Source: Varroa destructor (Eukaryota > Arthropoda > Arachnida > Mesostigmata > Varroidae). From it: a DNA stretch of 64,000 bases. A model generated the notes under the pieces. That model worked only from the letters and a program-made list of their open reading frames with translations. It was not told the origin of the DNA and did no database searches. This document shows, piece by piece, positions 39,701-52,481 of the stretch; position 1 is the first letter of the stretch, and the number at the start of each line of letters is the position of its first letter. Made by a program: the position numbers and the translations under genes. The stretch spans positions 38,819,042-38,883,041 of the forward strand of contig NW_019211456.1 of the NCBI RefSeq assembly GCF_002443255.2, written 5' to 3'.

Positions 39701-41753
39701 TTTGGCGAATGTAACAAATTTGGGCCATAAAGTAATAACAGCTATCGCTTACGAAATGGTATATGAAAGTTAGAAAAATGCTATCTTCTAACCGGGGAAC
39801 TATGGTTAGAAGCAAAACTAATTACTATTGTTATATCAGAAAAGTTATCAATTACAATATTAAATATGGCGCAAACGCACCAAATGTACACTGTTTGATA
39901 TAGTTTTTTTTTTAGGACCTAATGTCGCACAAATCGCGAGGAAAGGAGCAAAGGCCAAACTGGCTTTTCCTAAGGACACGCTAAGTTGACGGTGAGCGAG
40001 ACAAAAGCACTCATTCGCAAAATATAGCGGTCGTGACTCTGCGTCGCGTGAGCCGTTACACGTCTTCAAAGGATATCGGGCCCCTCAAGCCCTTATTAGT
40101 TCTTACCAGCCAGAAGCCCCCCGCTTACTAGGTACTAATTAATGTGTTATTAAAGCCATTACTATTTTTCAAGTAAGTTAATGAGCATTACATGCCTATA
40201 AATGCAATATAAAGATCCGATGTTAACAAGTTTCCGAAAGCGTTCCAAGATAACAACTGCAACGACATCTAAAGGCGTCGGCTTTTCTCTATTGATAGAA
40301 AATAGATGAAGAAACAATTGAGTTTACTTTGGAAATCCAATCTGAGCAATTTTTGACAACTTTGAGTATTTGTTATCACGCGCACAAATATACAATATTA
40401 TTCTATGAAGCGCTTTCCGTCTTTAGCTGCCTGTTGCGCAACGAGCACGGGGGGTACTCTGGGATACGCTATTGATGCGTTGTTATATGTAACTGAGCCG
40501 AACAAGTTTCTACCAAAGTCTAGATCGTATTTTCAAAACAAAAGTGTTTACAGCATTTCAATTGTATTTTTAAGTGATCTGATTAAGTTTATATGGTTTA
40601 TCAGTTTGTAGCCGATATGTTCTGCCATTCGTCGGTCTTACAAAAACCTGATATTCTATAATCTGTATCTTGGAGAGGGTGACGCTGTGTAGTACGCTGT
40701 ACCTTGATGTGTAGTTTATATTGTGGTAGAGACACCGGCAGAAACATTACTGTTAGTTTATATTGCCTGTATGTGCTTTGCAAACGTAAACCTTTATGTT
40801 AATATATTGAATCAGCATTGTGTTTCGATCGACTTGAGCACGGAACGATGCTATAAAAAGTGACTAGAAAAATAAAAAAGACACTATATGTGACACATTT
40901 TAATGTTAAGAACCTCTTGAAATAGAGCGAGTTTTCTATGAGAAGTTTTTAGGTCAGGTACTATGATATCTTATGAACCTTTCAAATAGGTAGTACATAA
41001 TTTTTCCATCAAGCAAATTTATCGAACACCATTCACAGAGTTCCCGTCGGTCATTGCCGATTTTTATATGCAGGATTTATTTGTGTGCACATAAAAAGAA
41101 GCTAACAGTATTAGGTGTTGGTTAGGGTTAGGATTTTTACTATAGACAAAACACCGAATCACTATTAACGGTCGCTAATCACGCTACTTTGTTTAGCATT
41201 AAGCAGATATATTAAACGCTTTCGATGACGATCCGAAGTTCGACACCTGTCGTCCTCCGCGTAACGACGTATCAGCTTAGGCGCTGTTATGGTAGCAGCC
41301 GAACTCGAGAAAGCGGGACGAGCTTGCGAAGCCATAATTTCAATAAATATACGATTAAGAAACGATCAGACCGATAGATACCTTAAAGAGGCGAAAAAAA
41401 ATGACTCAAGTCGACGCAATTGACTGCCAGCAGCAACAGGAGACAACTAAGCTAAGGAGATCATCCTCGAAAACTTTTTATATGCCCAGTAACACTTATC
41501 AAACCATCAAGTACCTCCTATCCCAACAATCCTCTCTCATCTCCTATAACAGATGCGCATTTCTGCAATTCGTAGCAAGAAAGCCTTTTCTACTCCGCAC
41601 GTTAGGCTTGTTTTATTCGTCTAAACCGTTAAAATAATTTAGTTATAAAAGTTTTTTAGCGATACATATGTACGCAAAAAACGTCTTATTTTATACGTAT
41701 TAATACTATTTCACAGATTAAACGGTTTTTGTAACGTATTTTTAAAATTTCAG

Positions 41754-41932
41754 GTATTATTCGACTTAAGGATTTTATCAAGGGTGCTCGTCGCGAGGGC
41801 TGGAAGATTCAGATGTACCAGTTTGTGCCCAACGAGCCCTACAGAGATCTCTTTTGGAAGATCAAGAAGTCCGAACAGAATAGGGTCGTTCTAGATGTTC
41901 ATAGAAAAAATCTATACGAATGCCTTAAACAT
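41754..41932 (+). CDS. Kainate-type ionotropic glutamate receptor, next N-terminal-domain exon (partial gene)
   Basis: This exon continues the reading frame of the exon ending at 20153. The last G of that exon plus the first GT here gives Gly, so the junction reads YEDHEG-IIRLKDFIK, matching the YDDSTG-LIRLQELI region of vertebrate kainate receptors. It adds 59 residues, including WKIQMYQFVPNE, an RDLFWKIKKSEQNRVVLDVH stretch (the helix and strand of the second lobe) and YECLKH at the end. The acceptor is tttaaaatttcag at 41753; the donor is CAT|gtgagt at 41933, a phase 0 boundary. Vertebrate relatives have DCSHE where this protein has DVHRK, so one cysteine of the relatives is absent here. 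The next expected segment (family pattern A..GM....Y.Y) was not found between 41933 and 64000, so that exon is short, diverged, or beyond the window. Confidence 0.93.
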
Positions 41933-44900
41933 GTGAGTATTATCCACTCCGCTTTATTATCATTAGTATTATTAGCGATATGGTGCACAGGTATTATAGC
42001 CTTGTGGCGGCTGAGCCTCATTGGCTGGCACAATATTCTATTGACTATATGGGGTCTCCTGTAAACATATCTGACTAGAACTACACGATCGAAAGACCTT
42101 CCTTCTCCATTTAATTAACCCTGAACAACTGAAAGAAACATTTAATGAACCTGTCAAATTGACCGTTGGAAACACCTGCATTTATTAGCTCATTGCGTTG
42201 GTCCTACCTGTATTTTTATATAAAAATGATTCTAGATAAAATGATGACGCGGAAAGCAAAGAAAGATCATTTGAGCACATCGAGTTATACAAATGAATGG
42301 ACCAGTCACTGAGGAGGACTACTATATTCGTTATTGTTGGAATTATTCTAAAACCTTATTGATGTTTTTCATTGGGCTTATTCCTGGTGAGACTCTCTTA
42401 GTACGATTCTATGCTCTGCCCACGACGTTCCGTCCTCGTCTTAGACGGCTGCTTTTGGGCTGCTCCTTCATAGGTCTCGATTCGTAAGACAAACAATGAG
42501 ATACTGGAAGATGAAATTCTGTGAATCTTCGTGATGAGCACTGTTTTTTTTTGTCTGCAACAAAGAATATGGCCAGGCTTCAAATAACACAGAGACACTT
42601 GTAATGGGAGACTTACCTGGTATTCAACGGAGATCGGAGGCAGAAAAACTTATCCTTCTGCTAGGATACTTCGGTTCGCCTATTTCTCATCAGCAGATTG
42701 GCTTCTTCTGTCAGTACAATTGGAGAGAACCTTTCGAGATTACTTCTCGTAAATAAGCGTTGCTGCTTAAGAGCATATAATTGGCTTATTTAAATTGAAT
42801 GAAACGGACAACAAATTATTAGAATAGATAGAGGTAATCGGTAACATTCTGCTTGACTACACTAAATATCAATGCAAGCTTTTACAACAGTAATATACAT
42901 AGTCCCTTTTATTAGACCGTCTATTCAAGGGACGTCAGCTAAGTCGCAGAACAAGGCAGTGCTTATCGGCACGCAGCTAGCATTTTAATCCGTACCTGTT
43001 TGACACTGAAGTGTTTAGCAAATCTGTAAAAGTCCCGAGACACCAAGGAAATTTTAAATCTCTATAAACATACAATGTCATGAAGGCTTTAGAGACTCTA
43101 CCAGTTATTACGTATCAAGCACGACGAGGTATCTAAAGTCAGACTAGTCCAGGTATACGCATTAGAGTTCATTTAAATATGTTTCTCTCAACCACTATTT
43201 TGATTTTTATGTGTTTAATTAAACATCACATTTGTTTTTTGCGTTTCCGAAAACACAAGTCAGTGCCGTATGTGGGCTTCCCGTGGGATTGTCTGATGAG
43301 CAATTAACAAACGTAGTGTTACTATATTAATGAGTCGCCGTCGCAAGATAAACATAAGGCTAAAGAACAGTCGATGGCGAATCAACGTATCAAGATATAC
43401 TTTTTACGTGTCATAAGCTTTTCTTATGGTTATAATAAAAATAATAACCGGCAGATTTTTTTACGTCTCATTTCATGAGATTCTGGAGTTGATATTTCTG
43501 ATAGAAGCAGTTCACATAACTGGATAAGTATTTTTATCTATATTGTATGTTAAACCACAAGAACAAAATCAACTGTCATGTACCGTTTCCGAGAATATTT
43601 GTTATGTTGAGCGCAGAGGAAAATCAATGACGCCTAGTGCAGACGTATCACCACAGTTTTTTACAATTGAAATCTGTGCGGTAGCGTTTGTACAAACATA
43701 TTTATTTCTTATCAGTCTGACCTCGTTCTGAAGTGTGTCCTGGTGATTGAATGCTTAAATGCTAGTTCAAAAGGATAGGCCAACTTCAAGTTGACCATAT
43801 CGCTACGACTTACACCTCGTCGAACAGCGCCGTAGCCTCTAAGCTACTCTGTTGTCTATAGATGATGCTGACGCAATGAGATTTCGTGTGGATAAGTGGC
43901 ACTTTTTTGTGCCTACTAAGGTCATTCTTGTAGTAGCACCTTTTGTCATTACTGAAGAAACCGTATATATCATACGCTTTTTTCGCAGTGTTTTCTGGCA
44001 TTTTCTTCCCGCGAATCACTCTGTGAATTGTGAAGAAATACCTTGCTCTTCATGGTTACCCGCTCTCGTTGCAATTCCACGCGACTCAACTGACTATTGC
44101 TCGGGTACCAATTGATAGGGCAATCCTCAGCAAGTTATCTCGGAAAAACACTAAAAGCCTGACAGCCTGTTTCGCAACTTGAGTAATGGCTGTTAAAGCA
44201 CAGTCGCAAATTATGATAATTACTGATTTTGCCTAGGGGCCTGCATGTATGCAGGGTCTCCTGCTTTATACTAGTTTGTCCCTTTTATCCTGTAGCCAAT
44301 GCTACTGACTCCCTCACGTTGCTGTGAATTGTCTGTTCGACTTATATATGTCTCCTTTTGATCTCATATACTTCGTCGAAGAAGTACAATAAAAAAAAAA
44401 GCTACCGAAGCTCTATTTTCCGATGAGGATCCGGCCCCTTGACCGACAACTACATTGCGCAGTGGACCACTAGGAGATTTGCGCGCTCCGTGCTGCGTTT
44501 TTCTGGGCATGTCGGTTCTTGGCTTGCGTCCTCCTGCGACGTCTTACCATATGAACTTTCCAACAATAACATGTGAACAACAAGCTAAAGGCAAAGGTTG
44601 ACCGCGCCTGGGATTTGAGGGGAGCCTGTGTCAGTGTTCGACCTCTCCTTATGCCGGCTTGGTTTCGTAGCAGGCGGCCACCCATCTCAACGCCACTTCC
44701 CATCTCTGTCTTCCATTCCCCTATTGTAAAGAGAGCGATTTGTTTTCCCAACCCCATCCGTTCCATTCCACCCATACACCCACCCCGCAGCTCGCAGGCA
44801 GACAAAACCGACAGTGTGTGTGTTGTAACGTTGTGCTCTAAAAATCGTGTTACTCATCGAGTCGTGCACTGCTCCAGTCTCTCGTGTCGTGGTCTCTTCT

Positions 44901-45367
44901 CTCTGACCCCAAGTGCAGGGCAGAAGCGCTGTGTCGACCCATCCGACTTTCTGGGAACAGACCAGCGTACAACTGGGAATATTTTTCCCCATCCCGAAAA
45001 GTCAGTTACACTGAAATGAAGAGCGGACACCAGCCAGGAAGCCATAAGCCTTAGGGTAAAGGACAGTGTCGCAAGGGGTCAAAGGAATTCAAAGAAATAG
45101 TGCGTATTAGAAAATATTTCGAGGCTCTGTTGTGCACCGTGCGTACAATCTCTTTTCCTTGCCTCGCCTCTGCCAAATCTTGCTCTTCGTCGCATGCGAT
45201 AGGCAGAAGCTGTATATGATTTTAAAACTATTTCCGTTTTACGGTTATGTAAGTCTGTGTACTATTAGCAGTGTTATATTGTATGGGGTTTCTCGTGTAA
45301 AATAGAACAGTTCTGGCTAGCTACTAAAAAATCCAGTTATATATTGCATGTCACTCAGATTGGCTGT

Positions 45368-45381
45368 TATATATATATATA
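45368..45381. repeat. TA microsatellite
   Basis: Seven TA units, followed by gatatgtatg. Confidence 0.85.
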
Positions 45382-46773
45382 GATATGTATGCTACACTCA
45401 ATAATATAGGTCAGTCAACAAAACATTCAGTAATGGTGTAAACACAAGGTCGCAATTTGGATGTAATAAAGGAAAACTTTTCCAAAACTTAACTTTTCCT
45501 GTATATGGGAGAATCACAGCTGCGTCTTATCCTACATTCAGATGTTAATTTGAGAAGCTTACTTTCTAGGATTCTTGACTCTAACATCTGGACCTTAGCT
45601 TTATGTATTTTTTTTTGTAGTTTTTCAGCTCATTTTTCGAATTTCAGTAAAATCCATATTATCTAAAGGCAACAAAACGCAAAAAAGGGCAGTCAGTTTT
45701 GCAAAAGATAGAATTATCGTTCCTTATCGTCCTCTTATCGGAACATTTCTATTCAGATATATCGAAATATGTTCAATCTTGCTCATTCTGCTACAAGGTT
45801 TTGTCTCGCTTAATGTTGAGCGACAGGGACCATTGAATGACTCCGAAGGGGAACGATGAATAAAGATGGAAGTTGGCAGAGCAAGTGATAAGGGGTTTTC
45901 TTTTTTTGCGTGTTTGGACGTTCTCTGCTTAAAATGTGGCGGGAGACACCAGAGAACCTCATTTTTTGCTTGTGTTTTACTGCCCTCTCACTTTACGTGT
46001 GAGTCTGTCGTCCGTTTGCCGAAAGAAGCGAACGAATAAGGTCGTCCATATGGAGGAGAGTCCAAGGGCAACATGGAGGTAGGCAATGAGCAAAACGGAC
46101 TCGTGGTCCACTCAAAAATAGCGCGGCTCTGATGACCGCCTGATGCCAATGTAGAATGGAAGAAACATTAAGGCGGCCACGTTTGAACAGCTCGAGCGGC
46201 GGTAGCAGCAAGGCCATCACCAATGGTAGAAAACTAGACAAGCACAAAGATAAACGATGTTGAGGCGAACAGGCAGTTGGGCAGCGAGAAAAAAAAGCGG
46301 CAGCGTTCATGTCGTCGAACCATTCGGTCGATTTGGCAACGATTATACTGGGCCGCAAATGATGCCGGACCTGTCCCCCGCTTGTCATTCCGTATGAAGA
46401 CAACGTTGGAAGAGTGAGCCAGAGATCGAAGGAGACATAGCGGAAGGAGATGAGGAAACCGTATTATATATATTTACACATATATACACATGACTAGGTA
46501 TTTCATTTCAGTAATAAAAATAGAAAAGTACTACAGTCAGGCCCTCTTATAGTAGCTTCTACCCAGCCAGCCATACCGACAATCGGGACTGAGGAAAAGA
46601 TTCATTTTTGCCGTTTCTGTATGTCTGTGCCTATGCGTTATGTAAATATCAAGAATCTCGAACCTTAATAAAAACAAACGAAAGAACGAATTGTACCAAT
46701 ACTACAAAGTAATGTAATAACCTTTTTTGATTTATACGGGTTGTGTAGTTTAAGTCGTTGGCAAGACGCACGA

Positions 46774-46780
46774 ATATGCA

Positions 46781-46815
<35 letters not shown>

Positions 46816-46830
46816 GCATATATATATGTA
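46774..46830. repeat. Long interrupted TA microsatellite
   Basis: A TA run of about 25 bases is followed by shorter TA runs separated by single g or gc interruptions. The longest microsatellite in the window. Confidence 0.92.
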
Positions 46831-49800
46831 CCTGTTCGATGGACCTGGCATTGTACGCCAGTGACGTGTAGACAAGTGAATTAAAACTGATATAAGAGAT
46901 GACGTAGCACGCTGCATTCTATAACAAAACGGTCTTTTTATTTCGTACCATAATCGAATTATTTCCTGTATTATATGAAGCTTAATAATGAACGTGCGAC
47001 CCATACCGAAACTCTTAGCACAGAATGCTATTATGTATAATTACTACTATGTCCTAGCTATGTATTAAGTAGTAGGACCAATTGAGAAGTTGCGACCAAC
47101 TCACCGTATGCGGTGGCTGCGTTTCGGACGACCAATATTAAATCAGATAATTCTGTAAAATAGCGCCGATATCATTTTCAACGTCTTCATCATTTCATAA
47201 GTTGCAGTGTGCGCCACCTTTATTTCACAGTTGCCGTACGTCACTAGGAGCAGATGTCCTGAGAAACGTCGCCGACGAACTGCAATCTTCATATGCTGCT
47301 ACTTAGCATTTCCTTTCAAAGCACGAAATCCCCTTCCAACTAAGGAGCTCTAGTGCGTCCATAAACATTGTAATTATGTTGAGCCTTGATGACTGAGTTA
47401 GACTGTAATACGCTCGTTACTTTTCCCCCAAGGGAGTAAAACCGGAGCTAGTCACCACGATAGGTGAACTCATTCGCTTAGATTTTTTGTAAACGCGGCT
47501 TTGACGCGGGCTCACACGTCTTTCATGTTGTACTTAGGTCAAGAGCAAATGTGGCCCGTTTATACCGCATTGCACCCTAAATCTTCATGGCCTTTGTTTT
47601 AGTAACAAACTTACGTATAGCATTATAGTCCTGTTTGCACCTGCAATTCGACTACAGGCTGTCCTGCAGTCTTTGGGCACAATAGAACCGGCCATCCGTC
47701 CAACGAACCTGCACATAGGCTAAGCCCCTGCCGGGAAGAAGTGTCAGTGAGGAAAACGTGGCACAACGTGGTCTCTCTTTTTTCTGCCTTTCCGCCACTA
47801 TGTTCTTCAGCGGATGTCCATCTGTTTGTCCCCTAAAGCCAAACCATCTTCCCTCTTCGTCTGACACCCCAATAGCGAATTCTGTCTAAATCCCTTCCAG
47901 TTGAAGTTAAGAGAGGGGAAGGAAGTTGTCTTCCCTACTCGTCGTATGAATTACGCACTGACAAGAGGCTGACCAGTAGTCAAACGAAACCCGAGGCAGC
48001 CAATGTCGCAAATTTGATTTACCGCTCAGCGCTACTGTTTTTGCTGTTGCCGCTGATGCTGCGGTGGTGGTGGCAAGAAGCTGAGGAAGTAGGAGCGTGG
48101 CAGCCATAGCTGCTGAGCTACCATAGACACGGTTGTGTGCCGGCTTCATTGAGCTGTTTCTAGACTAGATTGAAACCAAACGGCCAACATCGACAAGGTC
48201 GCACGCTACTGCTATTGCTTGGCAATCGTGTTAGCAGAACTAGCGAGACACACGGACAACAGCGGTAGCAGAATTAGGCACCGGCGATGGCAGAGTTAAC
48301 AAAGTTACGTTGCTTTTTTTTGCATGTCCCTTCCTTCTCCTCCATCTTTAGTTTAGCCCTGAGCTGGCGCCGATCGAATTGGCCAAGTACCTTTCAACAC
48401 TCCGAAATGCTTTCTTAGTGTTGCCCTTTCCTTCTCGATTTCCTCATAAAAGACCTCCTGTGAAGTAGTTCAAAAACTCGGTATAGTTGAGGGACGTAGA
48501 ATTTCCACGCTTTTACATCTATGCTGTCTTTTACGAGACTTCGATGTCGGTTTTATCTTGTCCGTATTTTTGAAGTTTCTTTTTTGTCGATGTTTGGAGT
48601 TGTTGCTACGCAGTAGACATCGTAAAGGCCTTGCGAAACCGTTTTCGTTTGTTAGTGTTAACGGGACAGGCACTGGAAGCTGAAACAGACTGTATTCTTA
48701 GCTTCGCGTCTGTCCATTTTTCTCAAAATGTTATCGGATTCAATTTATCCGCTTTGCTTTTCACGCGGTTTATGTTTCTTTTGCGGGATTACGTTAAAAA
48801 ACTACCGAGCCCACCGGTAGCAGCGTAACCAACCTAAATCAGCGCGTGTTTTTTCGGTATTGTCGCTATCACCATTCCGGCCCGCTATTTCGTCGTACAA
48901 ATTGGTACAACTATTGTTATATCTCGAGGTAGATGCATCTCTAGCCTATAGTGAATACCAATCCTGTCATTTCTGTTTGAAAACCGCAAAATCAATTTCG
49001 ATCGATGAGCTCAATAGAGGCAGACAGATATTAGCTGCTTGTTTTTCCTGTCATAATGAGCATGCAGTTAAGGTCAAGTTGCTGAAAATATACACGATAT
49101 TCTATTGTTAGCCATTGTTAGTCATCAATACACACCTGTAAATGAAACACCGGTATAGTTTGAACTAACATTTCTTTGTTGTAAAATAGGCTACTTTTTT
49201 TTTCTTAAATTGCCAATGCCATTCTCGTTTGAATAGAGCTATGGGATTGCATTGTAGGAAATTTAATAGGACCTGTTATTGTGTTAAAAATTTAAATCAG
49301 GTATTGTGGTCCAAATGGAAGGTTCAGCTCAGGTGTGACCTTAATAACTTATGTATTATTATTCTTAATATTCTATCGGGACATACTGTTTCTGCAATTT
49401 GCGAGTATATTAGATGAGAAGTTTTTTAAAAATCCGACGGAAATTTTTTCAATTATGATTACAGTATAAGCATTGAAACAACACGCCGACTAAGGAGCAT
49501 TTATGTTGCTTGCTAGTACGGCTCTAAGCTATAATCATTGACGCCAGTTACTTGCTATGCTTACAGGTGCAACATTTGTGATTCGGAACCAGTGGGTTGT
49601 ATTTGAGCGTTTAGGAGCGACGTTGTGTCTTTTTTTCGAACAAGGTATCATAGCTTCCGTTCCGTGAAAGCTTCAATTAAGATTTCGCACTTTTTCCCTG
49701 CAATGCACGTCCAACGTTAAACGGAGCGTAGAAAGACGCCCAGCGATTGAACGTGCTTTGTAACTACTACTAGGCGGCAGGCATTCAATACAAAACACTC

Positions 49801-50708
49801 ATTTAGACTACGATAAGCAAACATAAACGATCCTTAAAGCTTTATGAAGATAACACGACTGAATACATGTTTTCATCAATCTTCAACGAATAATACTCTA
49901 TCACCAATACCAGGTCGAATAGAAGTTCCGTTTTTGTAAATTTTAGCACTCAATGTAGTCTCGTATAAAAAAAGTTCCGAACCAGTATCTAAATTCCAAA
50001 ATAATCTAGTGGCAGAGGCTGTTAGTAGCAGCGTGATACGAACGTCTTTGCAACATGCGTTAAGAGTTCATAAGCACGCAGGCGGTTTTGTTATAAAAAG
50101 TGCTAATTTCAATGATATTTAGTGACCACCAATTATCCGACAAGATATTCTGACCCTGACGGACAACAAACCTTCCCTCATGCTAATCCTAGTACATAAT
50201 ATACACGAGACGTGCACAGTTGTGTATGGGGCTTGTTTCGGTATCAATTTCGGTCTGTAGCCAGCGGCAAAGGGACGGTGTGAACGAGCGCTGTTACTCT
50301 AAGTGTGATGGCAATACAAACGCTGGGTTAGCGGCCGGGAAAATTGACGTTGGAGATTACAGGGGAGCGGCTAGGGCAGTAAGAGACCGCAGTCCGGGAC
50401 AGAGCGATAAAGAGTGGCCTCGAGCGGTAAGTTAATAGCGCTTATGACAAATCATTTTACATTGATGTCGCATGCCTCGATTGCTGTGACTTCGCAACAG
50501 CTGGATACTTGAGGATTTTCTGTGACTCACCAGCTTCTGAGCTTCTGTCTTTTTTCCCCCTTCTCTGTCAACCATTGGGGACTGTCGTCGATCCTCCACC
50601 GCCAGCCGCTACTCGGAGCGATTTCAGCCGCTTCTTCGTCGAAGACTTAACGTTGGTTTGTTCTCACATTATTTATCTTTGGCTTTTCCGCGCAACTTCT
50701 ACGTCGTC

Positions 50709-50924
50709 ATGGCCGAGAAGAACTTCGGCTTTCGTCCGTTCATTCAGAGCCATTCTATATCAACATGGGTGTACGCTGAACAGGACGGCATCAATGAAAC
50801 AAACGTTAGTTTGGATAAATTTCTTTGTTTTTCTCGCGAGCACTCAACTTCAGTTCGTTTAAAGGCCGGTGATGAAAAACCGGAGGTTTCAGATAAAAAT
50901 GATAATAATACCGGCGTTTATTAA
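50709..50924 (+). other. Short open frame with a favourable start context, unknown identity
   Basis: The sequence gtcATGGCC starts a 71-residue frame, MAEKNFGFRPFIQSHSISTW onwards, with an N-glycosylation-like NET and a charged C-terminal part, ending NNTGVY. A second frame stays open over the same bases (50509-50862), which argues for composition rather than coding. No family is recognised. Confidence 0.12.
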
Positions 50925-52307
50925 AACAGATACGATTAAAGGCTTTTGTTGGGTAGTTTTTTTTTCTGGATCTTCACAGGCAGGTTGAATCTTCTGCTTT
51001 GGATTAACTAGCGCCCGTTCTATATTTTCATTTTCTGATCTATTTATCATTTCTGTGCTTATTTCGTCTACCTCTTCCCTATGTATTTCTCCATATTATC
51101 TTACGCGAACAATTTGCAAATAGTTGCATGTGAAAGGGCGTTAACTGCAGTGGGAAGTTTAAACTAGGGTTGGCTTATATACAGCAGCTTTGCGGGTCGA
51201 AGGCCTAAAAAGGCCGCAAGATTGGTGGCTCGGCGATGATCGCAAGTCCTTAGAAAACGGGCGGTAGTTGGTGAAATAGTGGTATTTTTACCAGGCTTGG
51301 TTATGACAGTTCAAAGCATTTCATAGTAACGGCCAACCACAGCTGCAAAATCAGCGATGGATCCGTTCAAATGACCTCTGTTACGCGTTAAATAAGGGAG
51401 ACGTAACGAAATCTGGATTTTCTTGATTTCTTCTACCATTTTTGGGTTCATCAATTCCAAACTCTCCCAGAGCTATCTAGGACTATCCCATCAATCAACT
51501 CGGTAAAGAACGCTAAACTTCTGAATAGGCAAAGAGATCTCAACTAAGTAAAAGCCCTTATGTGGAGGCGTTTTATAGACAGGAAGGCGGTAAAAGAGCG
51601 CAGAGCAAAGTAAGTACCTGAACTAAGCTAAGGTAAGCCAAATAAGTATTCGCAATTTTAATCTTAAACATTCAGAAACAAGCGCACTTAACAACAGTAG
51701 AAATAACGCTCACAGGATATCGTTCAGGCAATGTAATTCTACTTAGGATACTTAAAATAACCACTATGTAATCAAATCAATACCTTGTTAACGACCCTCC
51801 GGTTAACCCGGTCATGACTGCTATCAAGCTCTAGTTTGTTTCTACCAAATGGTTGCTAAAAATAAATCAAAGTACCGTCGAATGGGGTGATTTAGATTTG
51901 CAACACCCACAAGCTATTCCGCAGGTCAGAAAGTTGTCGAAGCAAACAGAGCTTTTTTGTTTTTTATTACACAAGTCAATAGAAAAACAGGTGTTCAAGA
52001 CATAGTACCGACATCTAGCCCGACCAATTTATGGTAGTTTGTTCCTCATGGCTGTTATGCTTTAAAAGAGTGTGCACTTAGACTCGTTTACTTTCTACAT
52101 GTTACTGTTCTGTATTGCCAAACGATTTCTGCACAAGTAATTTAATGCACCTTGTAATAGCAGAGCTATTGAGAGCTCAGCAGTACTGTGAAACATGCCG
52201 TTTAGACTAATACGCATGAAGCAGTCAGCTAGTTCTGGGGGTCACTAGACAGCAAGCGACGCGGATGCGAATGTGACGACGAGAACGTTACCCCACGTCC
52301 TTAAAAG

Positions 52308-52481
52308 GGAGGCACGTCTTTAAAAAGAGCGTATTCAAGTTTTTAACTGGGCCTCGTTAGCGGGGCTAATTTTTAGCGCGGTTTTTACTCACACTCGTTA
52401 GTGCACTGATGCTCGTTAGCGGGCGATCAATTCACACGGACACGCGAGTGCCCATTCGGGCATGCTTCAGGAGGCACGTCT
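52308..52481 (+). repeat. Cluster of short direct repeats in a GC-richer island
   Basis: The sequence ggaggcacgtct occurs at 52308-52319 and 52470-52481. Between them, ctcgttag occurs at 52353, 52394 and 52412, the first and third extended to ctcgttagcggg. A tgccc/gggca hairpin lies at 52449-52462. It looks like the edge of a degraded repeat or an old duplication. Confidence 0.35.

Larger units (their letters stand above)
20154..41753 (+). other. Large intron of the kainate receptor gene (21.6 kb)
   Basis: This GT-AG intron is bounded by gtaagt at 20154 and tttcag at 41748-41753, phase 1. Reading through the donor in frame adds only a few residues before a stop at 20174. No nested gene could be identified on either strand. 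All open frames inside are under about 155 codons and lack family signatures. Fold-back repeats, TA repeats and one strong internal 3' splice-site-like sequence are listed separately. Long introns in neuronal receptor genes often hold enhancers, but nothing in the sequence identifies one. Confidence 0.9.

Noticed and set aside
41120..41132. Telomere-like ggttagggttagg
   Set aside because: Only about two units, with no extension and within a well-supported intron.
44386..44400. AATAAA merging into an A run, resembling a retroposed 3' end
   Set aside because: No coding remnant upstream and no target duplication; a simple A run explains it.
44573..45019. Plus-strand open frame of 148 codons
   Set aside because: Proline-, serine- and arginine-rich, with an equally open minus-strand frame over it. 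No family signature.
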